A stretch of 64,000 nt of DNA from Synchiropus splendidus (lineage: Eukaryota > Chordata > Actinopteri > Syngnathiformes > Callionymidae): positions 12,185,563 through 12,249,562 of the forward strand of contig NC_071348.1 of NCBI RefSeq assembly GCF_027744825.2. The letters are read 5' to 3'. How positions within the stretch are numbered: position 1 is the first letter of the stretch; each line of letters begins with the position of its first letter. A program made the position numbers and the translations under genes. Shown piece after piece: positions 48,320 through 61,059 of this stretch. Below the pieces are notes generated by a model. The model had not been told where the DNA came from. It saw nothing but the letters and a program-made list of their open reading frames with translations, and ran no database searches.

Positions 48320-48937
48320 CATCATTCTGACATGAAGGTGTCTGTGGTTAAGTTAGAAGCGCATCATGTTTAAAACAGCTGGAAGTGGCGCATTTGACAG
48401 CCTTCTGGTACGCTGTTGTATGAGGTTAAAAAAATGAAATAACAATACTATGGCAGTTCAATATACTCGTGCTTTTAGACATTGTTCTCTCAGTTCTTCA
48501 GAGAACAATTGTGGCACTCTAATAAAAACTTCACTGTGTTGCATGGTTTACTAAAGGTAGTCCTACATTATTGCTGAAACAGCGTAATAATGGAAGTATG
48601 TGGGACCTGTTGCAGAGCTTCACTATGACCGCGCTGCTGACCTCGAGTCATGCACTCGCCACCCAGCAGGGGGCAGTGTGACCTTTCTCCTATTAAAGGC
48701 CTGAACTTGCGCTTGATCAGCCTGCACTAAATGGTTCTGCATTTCTTGTAGTGAAGTCTAAACGCAACATGAAGGTTTTATAAATTCTTGTTCTGGTATA
48801 CAAAACAAGTGATCAAATTCTGAGTCACAACAAGGGCGGAAATGCAAACAACAGTCTGTGTAGCGAGTGAAATGGCACCAGGGCTCCACCCCAGTTTTCA
48901 CTGTTTCTGTCTGTACGGAAATTCGTCTAATGAAATG

Positions 48938-48943
48938 TTTATT
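48938..48943 (-). promoter_or_regulatory. Candidate poly(A) signal of B2
   Basis: Minus-strand AATAAA about 285 bp past the B2 stop, conserved behind B3 at 60785-60790. Confidence 0.4.
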
Positions 48944-49223
48944 CATTTTTGGTGCTGCAAGCACAGAAAACAACCATGATTGTTGTATGTTGAACATGAA
49001 ATGAAGAGAGATGGACGTGACAGCTGAGGACAGGAAGAGGAAGGTAGGTTCAGGAAGAGGCCGACCTGCTGTGGTAACTCCTGAGCAGATGAAGAGCAAA
49101 GAAGGTTTTTCCTTTCATAAAGATACTCTGGTTAGTTCCCACTGTCCAGAAAGAAGCCTTTTTTATGAGGATGTCAAAGAAATGATGATGGCAAAATACA
49201 TAACATTGAGTATTACATCAACT

Positions 49224-52200
49224 TCACTTGGTGCCATGACTGATCTCACTAATGTTGGAATACAGCGCCATCTCCTGGTCAGTCTCTTGCCTCTCCAGAA
49301 CCGGATTCTTGTCTTGTTCTTCTTCACTGTGTTTTTCTGAGTCTTCAGCAGCCGTTGTCACATCATGCTTCTTGATTTCAGAGTATTCTGTCTCCGTCGT
49401 CTCAGGTGCCTTGTGGGGACCTTTTCCTCTCAAGTGAAAGAAGTCGATGGTAGAGTAATGCACATCCTTCCATGCTGGCTCCGGTTCCTGGGGTCCTCCC
49501 TCTGACTTCTTTGTGTTTCTGAGGAGACAGTAGTTTGTTATGTTCTCAGTGACAACAAGACATTGATTCATGTGTTCACTCTGTACCTGCAACAAATGAG
49601 CTGCAGCACAAAGACGATGATCCCAGACAAAAACACTCCCACCAGAAATGCCACCAGGACTTCCACTGTTAGAAACTTGAACAGACCTGGACTCAAGACC
49701 AGAATCAGTCAAGAGAGAAGTGTTTGTGTACATTCTAAAAGACCTCACTCACTGTCATGATTCAGAACAGGAAGTTCCTCCTTTGTTTCTCCGTCCTCAT
49801 GAGTGACAACACACACAACAGTCTTCACACTGTGGCCATCTTTCACGCTGAAGCTGCTCCAGATTTCATCTCCTGATACGTTGGTCTGGATGTGAGAGTC
49901 ACTGTGGTCGGTCAGCAGCGGCCAGGAGATGGAGGGTAAGGGGTGGCCCTGACTGCCACAGACACAAGTGAGAGCTGCCGAGTCCTGCTCACATCTAGAG
50001 CCATTCAAGATCCCAGCAAACCCTGAGAACATCAGCAGATTCACAATACACAGCTATCAATATGACCAACATCACAAAAGTACAAAAGTGTGTCTCACAT
50101 ATTAAATAAACCTAATTGGAAAAAATGCTGATGTCATATTAGGTTAACGAAAATATTTATAAGAAAACTTTAAGTTTAAAATATAAAATATAACACAAAA
50201 ATAAAACGGATTTACGCACACAATGATGTCATCCATATCATATGAAATAGTTCAGAAACTGATCACAGTGTTGTCACATTGAGAAGTGAAATATTGTAAA
50301 CTCACACTTGACTTTAACGTGGACCTCCTCCATCACTTGTTTACTTCCTTGTTCTGCAGTGCATCTGTACGGCCCAGAATGCTCTTTAGTCACGGCTGGG
50401 ATCATCAAGGCAGCTTCTCCAGTGCTGCGAGCCAGAGCTTCTGACGTCTTGCCTTTGGTCCATTGGACCAGAACCGGAGGGAAACTGTCAGCAGCACAGT
50501 GCAGAGACAAAGTCTCACCCTGCCTCACAAGTGTTTGTCCAGTGATGGTGACGCTCTTCAGGTCTATGAGACAAATCCATGAGAAACTCTTCATCATGAA
50601 GAATCAGGACCACAGAAATGAGACTGACAGGAGAGAGAACTTCTTACACTGCACTGCAAGAGTCTGTTTCTCCTCTGTGCTCCCACCGTGTTTGAAGACA
50701 ACAGTGCAGGTGATGCTGCTGCTGTGGTGCTCAGAAGAAGCGCTGAATATCAGAGTAGAGCTGTACTGTCTCCTCACAGCACCAAGAGAAACACTCTTCT
50801 GAAGAGTGATGTTTCCTCCAACCAGGTGAGGACTCTTCCCTTTGCCTTCCCACTTCCAGCTAATAGTGGGCTCAGATCCGGAGCAGAGTCCAGGAGCAGT
50901 GCAGGTCAGTGCTGTCAGCTGACCCTCTTTCAGTCGAGGGACATCCAGGGTGGGCTTTTGCCTCAGACCTGGTGAGAGAATCAAACTTTTTTTTTATTCT
51001 GAAAATGATGCTTCATCTCTGTGAGACTCTGAAAAACCCAAGTCTTTAGATCTAATCCATGAGTTTCCATCATTGCTGCTATGATTCTCTGCGGAGAAAT
51101 GATCTAACAACCCCCCCACATTTTCCTCTTCAGAAACCTCCTTCACCTCCTGCAGAACTTCTAGCTCCTGTTCACAAGACATCTGACTCCTCCAGTTAGT
51201 CTTGGACAAACAAAAGGTGACTGAACACCATGGTGTCCAACTGAGAGGAGCTGAACCTGCTTGATGCTGGTGTGAAACTCTAGTCTGACAGAAGCAGCAG
51301 GACCACAACAATAAAAGCAGAGCTGAACCAAGAAGATATTAGTGCAGTCATTACTGGTGAAGAAGGAAGAGAGATGAATGAGTGAATGTGTTTCTGAGTT
51401 CCTTCATTCTCTTCCTTGGTCGTATCAGAAACTGCAGTAATTGTGCTCATGTCAGCAGGAACAATGAACTTGTGTGACACTTGTCGTACCTCTGACAGAA
51501 ATCTCTTGCTTCGTCCCATATGTGTATCCATTGTCTTTGCTGGTCAGTCTGAGCTGGTACCATCCAGAATCTGACAGTGAGAGGTCGTTGATGATGATGC
51601 TGCAGTTCCTCTGACTCACATCAGACTCCAACAGTGACACTCGTCCTTCAAATTCTTCCCTGATGGCTGAGCTGCTGTCAGTGGAGTAGATCAGGTTTGA
51701 TGAAGAGTCGCACCTTTCATGCCTTTGTTCACATCTGAACCAAAGCATGTGTTGAGGAGTGAAGCTCTGAGGAGTCTTGAAGGAGCATGGAATCTCCACA
51801 CAGAGTCCACTCTCTGCAGTTATGACTCCATCATCTAAAGTGACACAGTAGCCTTCGTGTGGACACATTTCCTTTAAACCTGCTGTTGAACAGAACAAAA
51901 ATACAAAAGACTGTCATTCACATTCTGACAAAAATGTGAAATTATAAGAAAACACTGGCACCTGTTCCTGACAATTATTCCAATAACAATGTAAATTATT
52001 GTCATTATTTAAGTCTGATTGTCATTAATCTTTTTTTCAGACTTAATAATGATTCAGAATAAAATATTCAGCTTAGTGGCATCAATAAAATTGAAAATAT
52101 ATAATTGGAATGCACAGAACATTTTATTGTCATTGACCTATCATTATATATTATCATAATACTCTGAATTTTTACCAAAAAAAAGAGAATTCGGTCTGGT

Positions 52201-52322
52201 GCTGATGTGACTCATATTAATCACAATATTGATGATTAAAATGCTTTAAAAATGTTGATCCAACCCACAAACGCACCTTGAACCAGAGCAGACGTGAGAA
52301 TGATCATCACGACACTCTTCAT
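49224..52322 (-). CDS. B2: Siglec-like inhibitory receptor (V + 3 C2, ITIM/ITSM tail)
   Basis: Exons: signal peptide 52277-52322, V 51490-51882, C2 50648-50968, C2 50306-50563 (LKSVTITGQ), C2 49753-50022 (FAGILNG), TM 49587-49686, tail 49224-49518. The sum is 1683 bases, 560 aa, in frame. The V has the Siglec cysteine pattern (GLCVEIPCSF, RNCSIII) and the WYQLRL arginine. The TM is uncharged (VAFLVGVFLSGIIVFV). The tail has VHYSTI (ITIM) and TEYSEI (ITSM), spaced as in CD33-related Siglecs, and a distal ALYSNI that does not fit the strict ITIM. Expected role by family: binds sialylated glycans at the cell surface and dampens activation through SHP phosphatases. It is the fullest B gene and keeps the middle C2 exon lost in B1 and B3. 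An alternative terminal exon is at 51280-51431. Confidence 0.82.
51280..51431 (-). other. Candidate alternative terminal exon (stalk + TM + stop) in B2
   Basis: Same 152-bp exon as in B1, with acceptor, phase 1 entry, hydrophobic segment and TAG all kept. Confidence 0.5.
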
Positions 52323-54590
52323 CCTCGCCAAGTTAAAATCCTTCAAAGAAACAGACAGAACAGCTTCCACAGTAGTTCAGTCCAAACATGCCTCACTATG
52401 TAACAGGGGAAGACAGTCGTGAGGTCAGTGCACTTCACTGCTGTACTTCTGTGTGAATAATGAAGTGTGAATAGTAAAATGAACTTACTGTGCAAGGCCA
52501 GAAGAACAACCCTGGGACTGAAGCAAATCCTCTTCTGCTCAGGTTTGTAGCACTCAAGAGCTCTGCTTCTGCTTTTTACTGCGGTCTGTGAAGACACTGT
52601 TGTCTTTCCTCCTCTTCTGTATTTGTTCAGTGCTTTAGAAATTAGAATCTGTCAGTGGTTCACTCGTACGTGCCTCCACCATCACGGGAACAAACAACTT
52701 GCTCAGATCCTTCAGCAGAGAGGCGTCCAGGAGGCTTCCTCTCTGGATGTCTCTGATACATTTTCTCAACAGAGAGACTCTGATCAGAACCTCTTGGGCT
52801 CAAGAGTGTGAGCTGCGGGAGGAAACCAGAGCTCCCTCAACCATTCATACTGACAGCGGTGTTGCTTTCAGTCGGAGCAAAGACTACAGTTTCTCCGCAA
52901 AACATTTCAAGCTCTTCTTCTTCTGAGCTGTGTCCTCCTGGATCAGCCCCGAGACCTTCCTCCCTCAAATAACTTAGCACCATCCAGGAGTCATTCAGTT
53001 TTACAAAAGGCCAGGCATTTTCTGAATTTGCATACTCACTGTTATTCACAATTTAGTCTTATAACTGTGTGCGCACGTTTTTGAAAATAAAACTTTATAT
53101 TTTCATTCTAATTCAACAAAAGGTTCATATTTATTCCACTCCATCAAGGGGTCCATCACTGGTCAGCATTTGCAGGAAGAACATCAGCACTTCAGAGCCA
53201 TGGAGCTGCAGAGAAGAGAGAGTGAGGAGCAGATGAGGGAAGTCAGCTCCACCATTGGACAGATCAGAGACATAATAAAAAATGATGCTTCATGATCATG
53301 AGACACAAGGCTGAAGGTTTCACACTCCTTGTTCTCATCATCAGAGTTCCTATTATTGTTTCTTCTTTGTGGTGGATTACAACATCCTCAACCTTTGTCT
53401 CTGTCTTCACACTGATGCTGCAATGATTTCATCGTCTGATGTGTGGGGAAGCTGTTTATTCACCAGTCCTCACACTGCGACACACTCTTATTGCCTGTCT
53501 AAGAAACAGATATGACAAGAAGAAGACGGATCTGTGCAATGATCCTCCGTCATGGGAAGACATTTTCTTTTATACACGACTTTAAGCAAGTGAGGCAAAG
53601 CAAAGCACACCTGATTCTATATTATATAACAAATCTATTCACTCCGTCCAACATTGAGAGATATATATTTAGTATATTTGAGTCCAGCGCCCTCTGTTGT
53701 CCAGGATCTCATCTGCTTCTCTCCCTCTCCATGTTCAGGGCCTCCTTCCTCCAGTTCAATGTCCACCCGCTGATCATCTTCATCTATCTGCTGGAAACAC
53801 ATCAAAGAGTGTATCGACGTACACTGCTCAAACTCCACCTGTCCAGGCAGGAAGCAACTCTAATTTCAATCCATTTCACCTGCTGTTGAGCAAATGAAAC
53901 TCACAACAGGTGGAAGTGAGAGGCAGTTAGTGAGACAAGTGTCATATTTGTGTCAAAAAACTGAGCGTGCACTTTGAGATTTTGAGCACATATGAAAACG
54001 TTTTGCGTACACTCTCTCAGCTTGAACAGAAAATCTCCACCAGCAAGCAGAAACCTCTTTTGTGCTCGATAAACTTTACCTTTTGCGTGCTGTAACAATG
54101 ATCTGCGAGCGCTCAACCTCATCTCCGCGTGCGCGCTCGGGTTTTCCTTTTATACACTCGCTCAACCTTTGGCACAGCGTTAGATTTGTGCCAAAAAAGG
54201 CAACAAACACCCATTTTAGTCTGGGGACACAGGACACATCTGGGACCGCAGTGGGTATTTCATTAGAATACATCATTATTAATTGATAATATTATTGTAT
54301 TCTTCAATATCTTCCCTATTTACTGAAATGACTATCTCAAGTATGATACTACACTTATGTTGACACGTGTACCATTAGTGTTTTCCTACATTGTCTACAT
54401 CATTACACTGCGATAATTTTTAAACAATGGTTGCATGATATTTTATTGACCGCATTTCAACATTAATATTTTACTTATCATGTCACATCATTCAGAGTGT
54501 AATGAAACATTAGGTTAGACTGTCATCTATAGTATTGTCTTGACATATTGAGGTCCTCAGACTTCTGTGCAGCAGGGAACATTGGATTTA
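52323..54590. other. Intergenic upstream of B2
   Basis: 52323-53500 parallels 42733-43960 (upstream region, degraded copy of the 43221 frame, coiled-coil exon at 53200). 53690-53810 carries a degenerate tail-exon relic (VDIELEEGG, stop lost). 53900-54590 shows nothing recognised. Confidence 0.4.
53200..53295 (+). CDS. Candidate terminal exon of small coiled-coil gene, copy 4
   Basis: 31-aa frame identical in protein to 43714-43809 (MELQRRESEEQMREVSS...). The upstream acceptor region is conserved with a small insertion. Confidence 0.3.
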   Translation: MELQRRESEEQMREVSSTIGQIRDIIKNDAS

Positions 54591-55193
54591 TCATAGATCA
54601 TTTGGCTGGCTTGACTCCACCATGCACAGTAACATCATTGCAGTACAATATACAATGATCCAACTAGACTTTAAGGTCCTTAGCAGCCATATCTCAGAGG
54701 ATGGAGCTCCACATCCAAACCACTGTTTTTCACTCTCCTTGTCCAATTTGTAAACTGCCGTACCGTATCTATTCATGTTGGTGGGGATTGAATTATATGC
54801 AACATTATTATTAAAACAGAAATGTTTGGATTTACCCCAACGCTGTTAGACTCATGCTTGCACTGGGTCCAACATCATTTGTTTTGCCAGGTTCCGATGT
54901 CTTGGATGCTGGATCAACAAGGAAAACAGTGCTTGTCTCCGCATGAGTGAACTGTAACAAAAGCAAAATTTCTCATTATGACGTTGGTTTGGTATCAATG
55001 ACTGTAGATTATAGTTGGAAATACTAACCAGTAATTTCCAATGGTTGTTGTTGACCACGACGAATGTCAGGAATGCCTTGTATTTTTCAAACTGTACCTG
55101 TGGCAACATTAAAAATCATCCTATGAATGTGTCATGATTTCAATACTGCACTGGTTTTGTTACGTACATGACACAATATAAACTAAACATTGT

Positions 55194-55640
55194 CATGATT
55201 CGCTTTTATTTTGTGTTTCATTCCCTCCTTCCTGGTTAATGGTACACGGCTGGACGTAATGATGTCATCAGGGTCAACAACTCATAAGCACCTGGACTCC
55301 AGCAACATGTGCCAGATGGACTTCATTTGTCCCCAATGGGAAATTGGCTCCTTAGCTTGTTTTGATGACTCTTTCTGAAACCCTGGTGCCTGAGTTTGTG
55401 TTTGGTTCCTTCCTCTGTTTCCGCATTTTTCCTGGTTTGTTCTGTGGTTTACCATTTCTGTTCATTGTGTTTTCTCTCTCTGCTTACAGATTTAAGTTTA
55501 TTTCTTTCTCCCGGTTGGGTGACCCTTTCAGCTCTGGTGTTATTATTGTATTGTGTTAAATATTGTACCTTGCTCCGCACCTTGCCTCCTGTCAGTTACT
55601 CATCACTGCACTTGGGTCCCACTCCGCATCTCGAACCATA
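55194..55640 (+). repeat. Dispersed repeat, copy 1 (plus orientation)
   Basis: Begins tgtcatgattcgctttta. It shares with the other two copies blocks such as cacctggactccagca, ctggtgcctgagtt and gcacttgggtccc. Likely a non-autonomous element with TGTCA/TGACA ends. The right end is uncertain. Confidence 0.55.
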
Positions 55641-55783
55641 ACAAACGTGTGAAAAGCCAAAGGAACTTCATCCATGAGGTCACTTTAAAATTGATTGACA
55701 GACATTGTGTTCTGGAACATGTTTTACATAGTTACATATTGCGGCAACTCTATATATCTAACAACAACAACAAACATGGAGGA

Positions 55784-55823
55784 CTCCCTGAACAAAAGCA
55801 TCTGTTTGCTTTTGTTCAGGGAG
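55784..55823. other. Perfect 16-bp stem hairpin
   Basis: ctccctgaacaaaagc (55784-55799), 8-bp loop, gcttttgttcagggag (55808-55823). No mismatch. Lies between the repeat copy and the transposon-derived gene; possible terminal hairpin of an element. Confidence 0.6.
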
Positions 55824-57254
55824 GTTTTTCACTACACAATGACCAGGGTTTCCACGACCCTGAATGTATTTGAAATTCTTATAAAATTGAAATTCTTATA
55901 CAAATATTTTCAAGACATTAAAAGAGCTTTAGTTTAAATAAGATGATTATAAAAACTTGAATATAGCCACCATCGTGATTTATTATGCCATTGTCAAATT
56001 GATGCAAAATAAACAATATTGTGTTGTTTAAATGTATGACTTTGCTTTTTACCAGATGAAACCAGAGCTCCACGTAACAATTTGTGTCTCTGGTTTTGTC
56101 CACAACAAAAGGCCCGGTGCTCTGATCATGCCGCCTGATGTCTCCAAGCATCACACCACTCCACAGTGGGAAAATCCCCATGTAGCACTTCATCATTCCA
56201 TCAATGATCCGAGGGCAGAAGAAGTTGTTTTTCTCTGGCATCCTCTGCCATGATGCCCACATGAGCCTGCTCCCGTTGAACTTGGACTTCAGACGTGAAC
56301 GGAGATTTGACTACAATGCTTTTTGATGTCGTCAATGTTGTGGTGTCACTCCTGGGCATTACACAGCTGGCTTCTTCAGACATTATTGAGCTGGATCGCA
56401 GGATGCAGGAGTCCAGGTGCATTTTGCTGCATTTAACCGCATGTGTGTGCTTTTCTGCATCAGAAACCACACACATGCAGTGGAACACGTTGCTGTTGAC
56501 ATTTCAGTGGAGCTCAGGAGCAGCGCAAAACAAAACATTGCATACTCTACAATGCCATGGTCTTTAATGTGCTTCCCAATGGCCTGCGACACTGCCTTGA
56601 GAGGCAGAGCACAAACGCTGCACAGTAAAGGAGCGGGACGTTGTTTTCCTCTGACAGACTATTTGGTGGGCTCTGGCAAGATACATCGTAACATCCTCCT
56701 GGTCAAAGGATAATATTACGCTATTCACCAGAGCCCAACTATAGTCTGTTTCAACCTGGGAGATCCGTCGCCTTGTGATGTGAAACAACTTTCTTCTGAA
56801 CTCCATGAGCCAGTATGATAGGGTCAGAACAGAATGCCTATTTGTTACCATTTCAGTGACTGGCAAGGGAGGCTTGTTTTCCCCCACACTTGGCAATAGC
56901 AGGGTGTAATATAATACTTTTTTTATTCTGTCCCTGAATCTTTTGGACCACACCACCTGTCGCATCAAGATAGAGGGTGGCAGCTGACTCTATCTGCAGA
57001 TGTGCTACCAGTATATTGAGCCCTGCGTCCGTCCTCAAGTGAAGTGTGAAGAGGTCAACTTGTCGGTGGGCAACATACCCTTTTGATGCAGCATGGCTCC
57101 CAGTCTCTCTGATGATTTTTTGAGTCATTAATTCAACCATCACATCATTGTGTAGTCTTGCTAGGATGTGGTTTTCAGTGTGTCTTTGGTCGGACTTTTT
57201 GTGAAGTTCCCAGCTTTGATTTCATCCTACTATGCAAGTGCTCATAATAGTAAT

Positions 57255-57953
57255 TATGTCACGTTTTGAGGAACGTGTAGCGAAAGCCACGTATAGAGGA
57301 CGTGGAGCGGGACCCAAGTGCAAGTGGTGAGAGTTACAGCGAGGCAGTAGCGAGTTAGAAATAATATTTAATAATTAAACAACTGAATCACAACTGAAAG
57401 TGCCACCGAACCGGGAGAAAACGGAGCAAAATCTAAATGTCCAAACAGAGAAACGTCACCGAACCGGGAAAGAACTAACTTAATTCACAGATGAAACCAG
57501 GGAGCACACGGAAAAAAAGGAAGAAACCAAAAACACTAACTCAGGCACCAGAGTACAAGACAGTAATCAAAATGAACAAACTAGAGCACGGCGAGAGAAC
57601 AAACAAGGTGAACCACGAGAACCAGGAGTTACCACAAGGAACGAGAGGAGTCCGAATCTCAGGAAAGGGAACAATGGGAGAAATGGAGGAACTAGGAGAG
57701 ACGATCACAGGGAGCAATGAAAGAGTCCAAGAAACTAGAAGCACATCACAGGGAACACAGGAGTTGAACACAGGGAACTACAGGGAAACAATGGGAGAAA
57801 ACGATCTGGCACACGGTGCTGGAGTCCAGGTGTTTTTGTAATTACGTGATTAGGGGTTCATTGGCTCCAACTGTGTGCCAGAGGAACAGGAAGGGAGGCA
57901 GAAGAAACCAAAACATGACTCAAGGGACAAAAACAGGAGCAGAGTCATGACAA
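57255..57953 (-). repeat. Dispersed repeat, copy 2 (minus orientation, near full length)
   Basis: About 0.7 kb with ends tgtcacg and catgaca. The reverse complement matches copy 1 in block order. It interrupts the transposon-derived gene, whose upstream part continues at about 58000-58550. Confidence 0.6.
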
Positions 57954-57959
57954 ATTACT

Positions 57960-58550
57960 AATTCCACTTTGCTGTGCACTTGCAATTTGTCCTCTTCATT
58001 GACCTTGTTTTAGATGCTTGGCTTGTCCAAACTGCTTCACTTTTACTGGTTTTTCTCAGAAGATTTTGGACTCCTTTCAATTGTGAGTCTGTAAACAGCC
58101 AGGCATCCTTTAAAAGTGCAGGGAGCTGAGGGACAATAAAATGGGGGATGATTTCATTTTCTGATAATTGAAAGTTAGCAGTGGTGAAAGTTTATTTTGT
58201 CCATATTTTGCTTAATTTTTTTCCAATTTTTGGTAAATGTTGAAAACTTTTGGCCCAGTAATACATTCAGAGTATTGATGTTTAGTTTCGTGGCACCAAC
58301 TGTTGCACCAATGGTATTTCCCCTGCCTTCATTGTCAGTGTCCAAGTCAGTTTTAAAAGACTTGTTTTGGGCATTGCAACTTGTGGTGTTAATGATGTCA
58401 GCTTTGCATCACAGGAACATTCCGGTACACTGCAATGCTGGTGGTCCACTGTCCTGCTGCTCATCCTCTTGGATGGTACTACACGTATCCAACCTATTTT
58501 CATTGTTTACATTTCCTATAAAACCAGCAATAGAATAATTACTAAAGCAA
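57960..58550 (-). mobile_element. Upstream part of the transposon-derived gene
   Basis: The minus strand reads coherent peptide stretches such as HCSVPECSCDAKL (about 58430) and, near 58100, FIVPQLPALLKDAWLFTDSQ. I infer that they belong to the same gene as 54600-57145, split by the repeat at 57255-57953. Confidence 0.35.
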
Positions 58551-58982
58551 CAGTTGAACAACCTTAATAACTTCTCAATACCTTCACTCACACACACCTC
58601 TTCAGTCACTACTCCAGCTGAGCTTCAACCACTTGATCTTGTCATCATTTTCATTTCCAAACAACACATGTGACGGTGCAATCGACCGACTAGGTGTCAG
58701 AGTTTGAAACTGTTCCCTCCTGCACTGTTCCACTCTGTTTTCTGTTTTTGTCCTTTTCTAACACGTTCCATCTTCTTTCTTTTTTAAAAACTTTTTAGCA
58801 AAACAACCACTAACTGCGGGCATCTTTATGTTCTGAATCATGTGGCCTAAATAAGGACGTGACAGTAAATGCATAGTCTTTATTGCCGCCCCAAGCGCAG
58901 CAATAAAAATAAAATCAAATAATAAAAAAAAAAAAGAACACTGAGCTTTTATAGGATGTACAGCTTCACACGTGTATATATA

Positions 58983-59530
58983 TTGTCGTGATCCGCTTTT
59001 ACTTTACTTCCTGTTGTCCCTTTCCCGTGTTTCCTGTTTGTTTCCTCACTCCCTTCAGCTTAATGGCAGTGCAGCTGGTCCTCATTCCACTGATTGCACC
59101 TGCAGAGATTTCTACCCTGGAGTTCCACCATGTGCTTCCAGATGATCGTTCCGTGTTCCTTGGAAACATTCTCTCTCGATCCTCGTACTCCTGTGACTCA
59201 GTTTAAATCTCTTTCTTCGCGTATGTTTCATTTGTATTGCCTGTCTCCGTCTCTCATCGCTGTACCTGTTCTTGGTTTCCTCGACTCGCGTGTGTTTGAC
59301 TCGCTTTTTCTTTCTACCGTGTGGTATTTGTCTCCTTGTGTGTGTTTGTGTGCGTGTTTCAGCAACCAACGAGCGCTTTGTGTTGATTGTCACCTCGTGA
59401 TTAGTGTCTCCACGTTTTTCAGTTGCCCCAGTTTTCAGGCTTCTTTGAATTCATTCGCTTTTCTATTTCAGGTTTCAGGTATCGTCACTTCCACGCTGGG
59501 CTCAGAGTGGTGCCATGGTTAAGGGATGGG
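58983..59530 (+). repeat. Dispersed repeat, copy 3 (divergent)
   Basis: Begins tgtcgtgatccgctttta and keeps the order of blocks seen in copies 1 and 2 (for example ggagttccaccatgtgcttccagat), but is more diverged. End uncertain. Confidence 0.4.
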
Positions 59531-61059
59531 GACAGGTTCTCCTGAGTAGGCAATGGTTCAGTGTTGCACCTGATTTTGATGATGAGGGAGCCCCAGGAGG
59601 ATGTCCAGACCTCAGTATGGAGGGCTGTTAATGCCACTTTCTACATATCGAGCTGTCAATTTAGTGCGCGACCTCGGTGCAAGGTCAGTTGCACAAGAGG
59701 TCTAGTAGGCTGGACTGGCGTGAGACTCTGTGATTGGAGATATCGACAGATCTCAGGGTACACCTCTGGGCATGGAGACAGGTGGTGTCACCAAGTTTTG
59801 TGACCTTCCTCTGGTGCGCTGTGTTGTCCACCACTCAAGGTCCGGCTTCAGTATTTCTGACATGGGGTCTGGATGCTGTACTGCTGCCCTGTTTCACACT
59901 CCGCTGGTGCCCCCGGCATCTGTTTGCAAGCGGTATCGTGCGGTGAAACGCACATCTCCTCTTGTCAGCCGCTAAACCTATTGGGCAGCGAGTCCGCTCA
60001 GACGTCTGTCAGGGCAGCCATGGTTCGCACTCCATGGTTCTGTTGGTTAGGCCATGAGTTCAGGCAAAGGTCTCTCCTCTCGGTCATGATGACCTGTTGG
60101 GTAGCCTAGAGTCTCGGGTGGAGCCCAGGTTGACGCGACTCTACACTCTTATATTCCTCCCATCTCTGCTACTCCCGGCCTTCAGCCACAGAGAGATGGA
60201 ATGAGGGGCATGGGACCTCCTGCGCCAAGCCACACACAGAGGTAATTTCAGGAACCTTAAATGTTTCGCATCTGGCCTTTTCTTGATTTGACAAAACTAC
60301 TTGCCTTCACCCCAAGCGCACTCCGATAAAGAAGAGTTTCTCCGCTTCCAATTCCTCAGCCAATAAATCTGCACAAGCGAGTTTCTCCATCACGTCCTTC
60401 ATACAAACTACAATCTGACAACAACAAACCGAGATTTCCTGGAGGATCCGCCCATTTTGTCATCATCTCGGCCCCGCCCCGCGCATCCGCCGCCTGGCCT
60501 CTCAAGCCCTCGCCGATCTGTGCTGCGTCTGCCTGGCTGTGCCTGAACGCACTCATTGGTTCTGCAATTCTTGTAGTTACGTTTAAAAACGCAACATGAA
60601 GATTTTAAAATTTCTTATTCTGGTATACAAATCAAGTGATCAAATTGGGACTCACAACTATGAAGGAAATGCAAACAACACTGTGTAGCGAGGGAAATGG
60701 CACTAGGACTCCACCCCAGTTTTCACTGTATCTGTTTCCGTCTGTTGCGCAAACCAACTCCTTTGTCGCCGTGTTAATGAAATGTTTATTCATTTTTGGT
60801 GCTGCAAGCAAAGAAAACAACCATGATTGTTGAAAATTGAACATGAAATGAGGAGAGATGGACGTGACAGCTGAGGACAGGAAGAGGAAGGTAGGTTCAG
60901 GTCGGTTCTGGCAAGATGAAGGGAAAAGAAAGCGTTTCATTTCATAAAACCACTCTGGTTAGTTCCCACTGTCCAGAAAGAAGCCATTTTTATGATCATG
61001 TCAAAGAAATGATGATTCCGTTATTGGAAAAATATACAACATTGAGTATTTCATCAACT
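59531..61059. other. Intergenic, 3' of B3
   Basis: 59531-60560 contains no gene I can support; it is GC-richer and may be part of an unrecognised repeat. 60560-61059 is the B3 3' flank, paralogous to 48740-49223. Confidence 0.4.
60785..60790 (-). promoter_or_regulatory. Candidate poly(A) signal of B3
   Basis: Minus-strand AATAAA about 270 bp past the B3 stop, at the same place as in B2. Confidence 0.4.

Larger units (their letters stand above)
46641..49223. other. Intergenic, repeat-rich
   Basis: 46640-47600 contains nothing recognised. 47684-47830 is a spacer-module fragment. 47845-47990 resembles a dispersed teleost repeat (cttgtggggacccattcttgg). 47999-48319 is a possible hAT-type element. 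48740-49223 is the 3' flank of B2, repeated as 60560-61059 behind B3. Confidence 0.4.
54600..57145 (-). mobile_element. Teleost transposon-derived gene with C48/Ulp1-like segment, degenerate
   Basis: Minus-strand fragments run in one order: ATLYLDATGGVVQK (about 56970), VETDYSWALVNSVILSFD (about 56740), FFCPRIIDGMMKCYMG-IFPLWSGVMLGDIRRH (about 56180), FEKYKAFLTFVVVNNNHWKLL (about 55070), then after a likely intron (acceptor ttttgttacag) VFLVDPAS. The first blocks resemble a DDE/MULE-like transposase core with two acidic positions. NNHWKLL...VFLVDP resembles the catalytic His region of C48 (Ulp1) peptidases found in several eukaryotic transposons. Frames are broken between the blocks. Family from memory only. 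Confidence 0.5.

Noticed and set aside
57491..57841. Plus-strand 116-aa frame MKPGSTRKKRKK...
   Set aside because: Lies inside a dispersed repeat copy; low-complexity, charged composition.
58988..59522. Overlapping plus-strand frames rich in Ser, Cys and Phe
   Set aside because: Inside dispersed repeat copy 3; no conserved motif.
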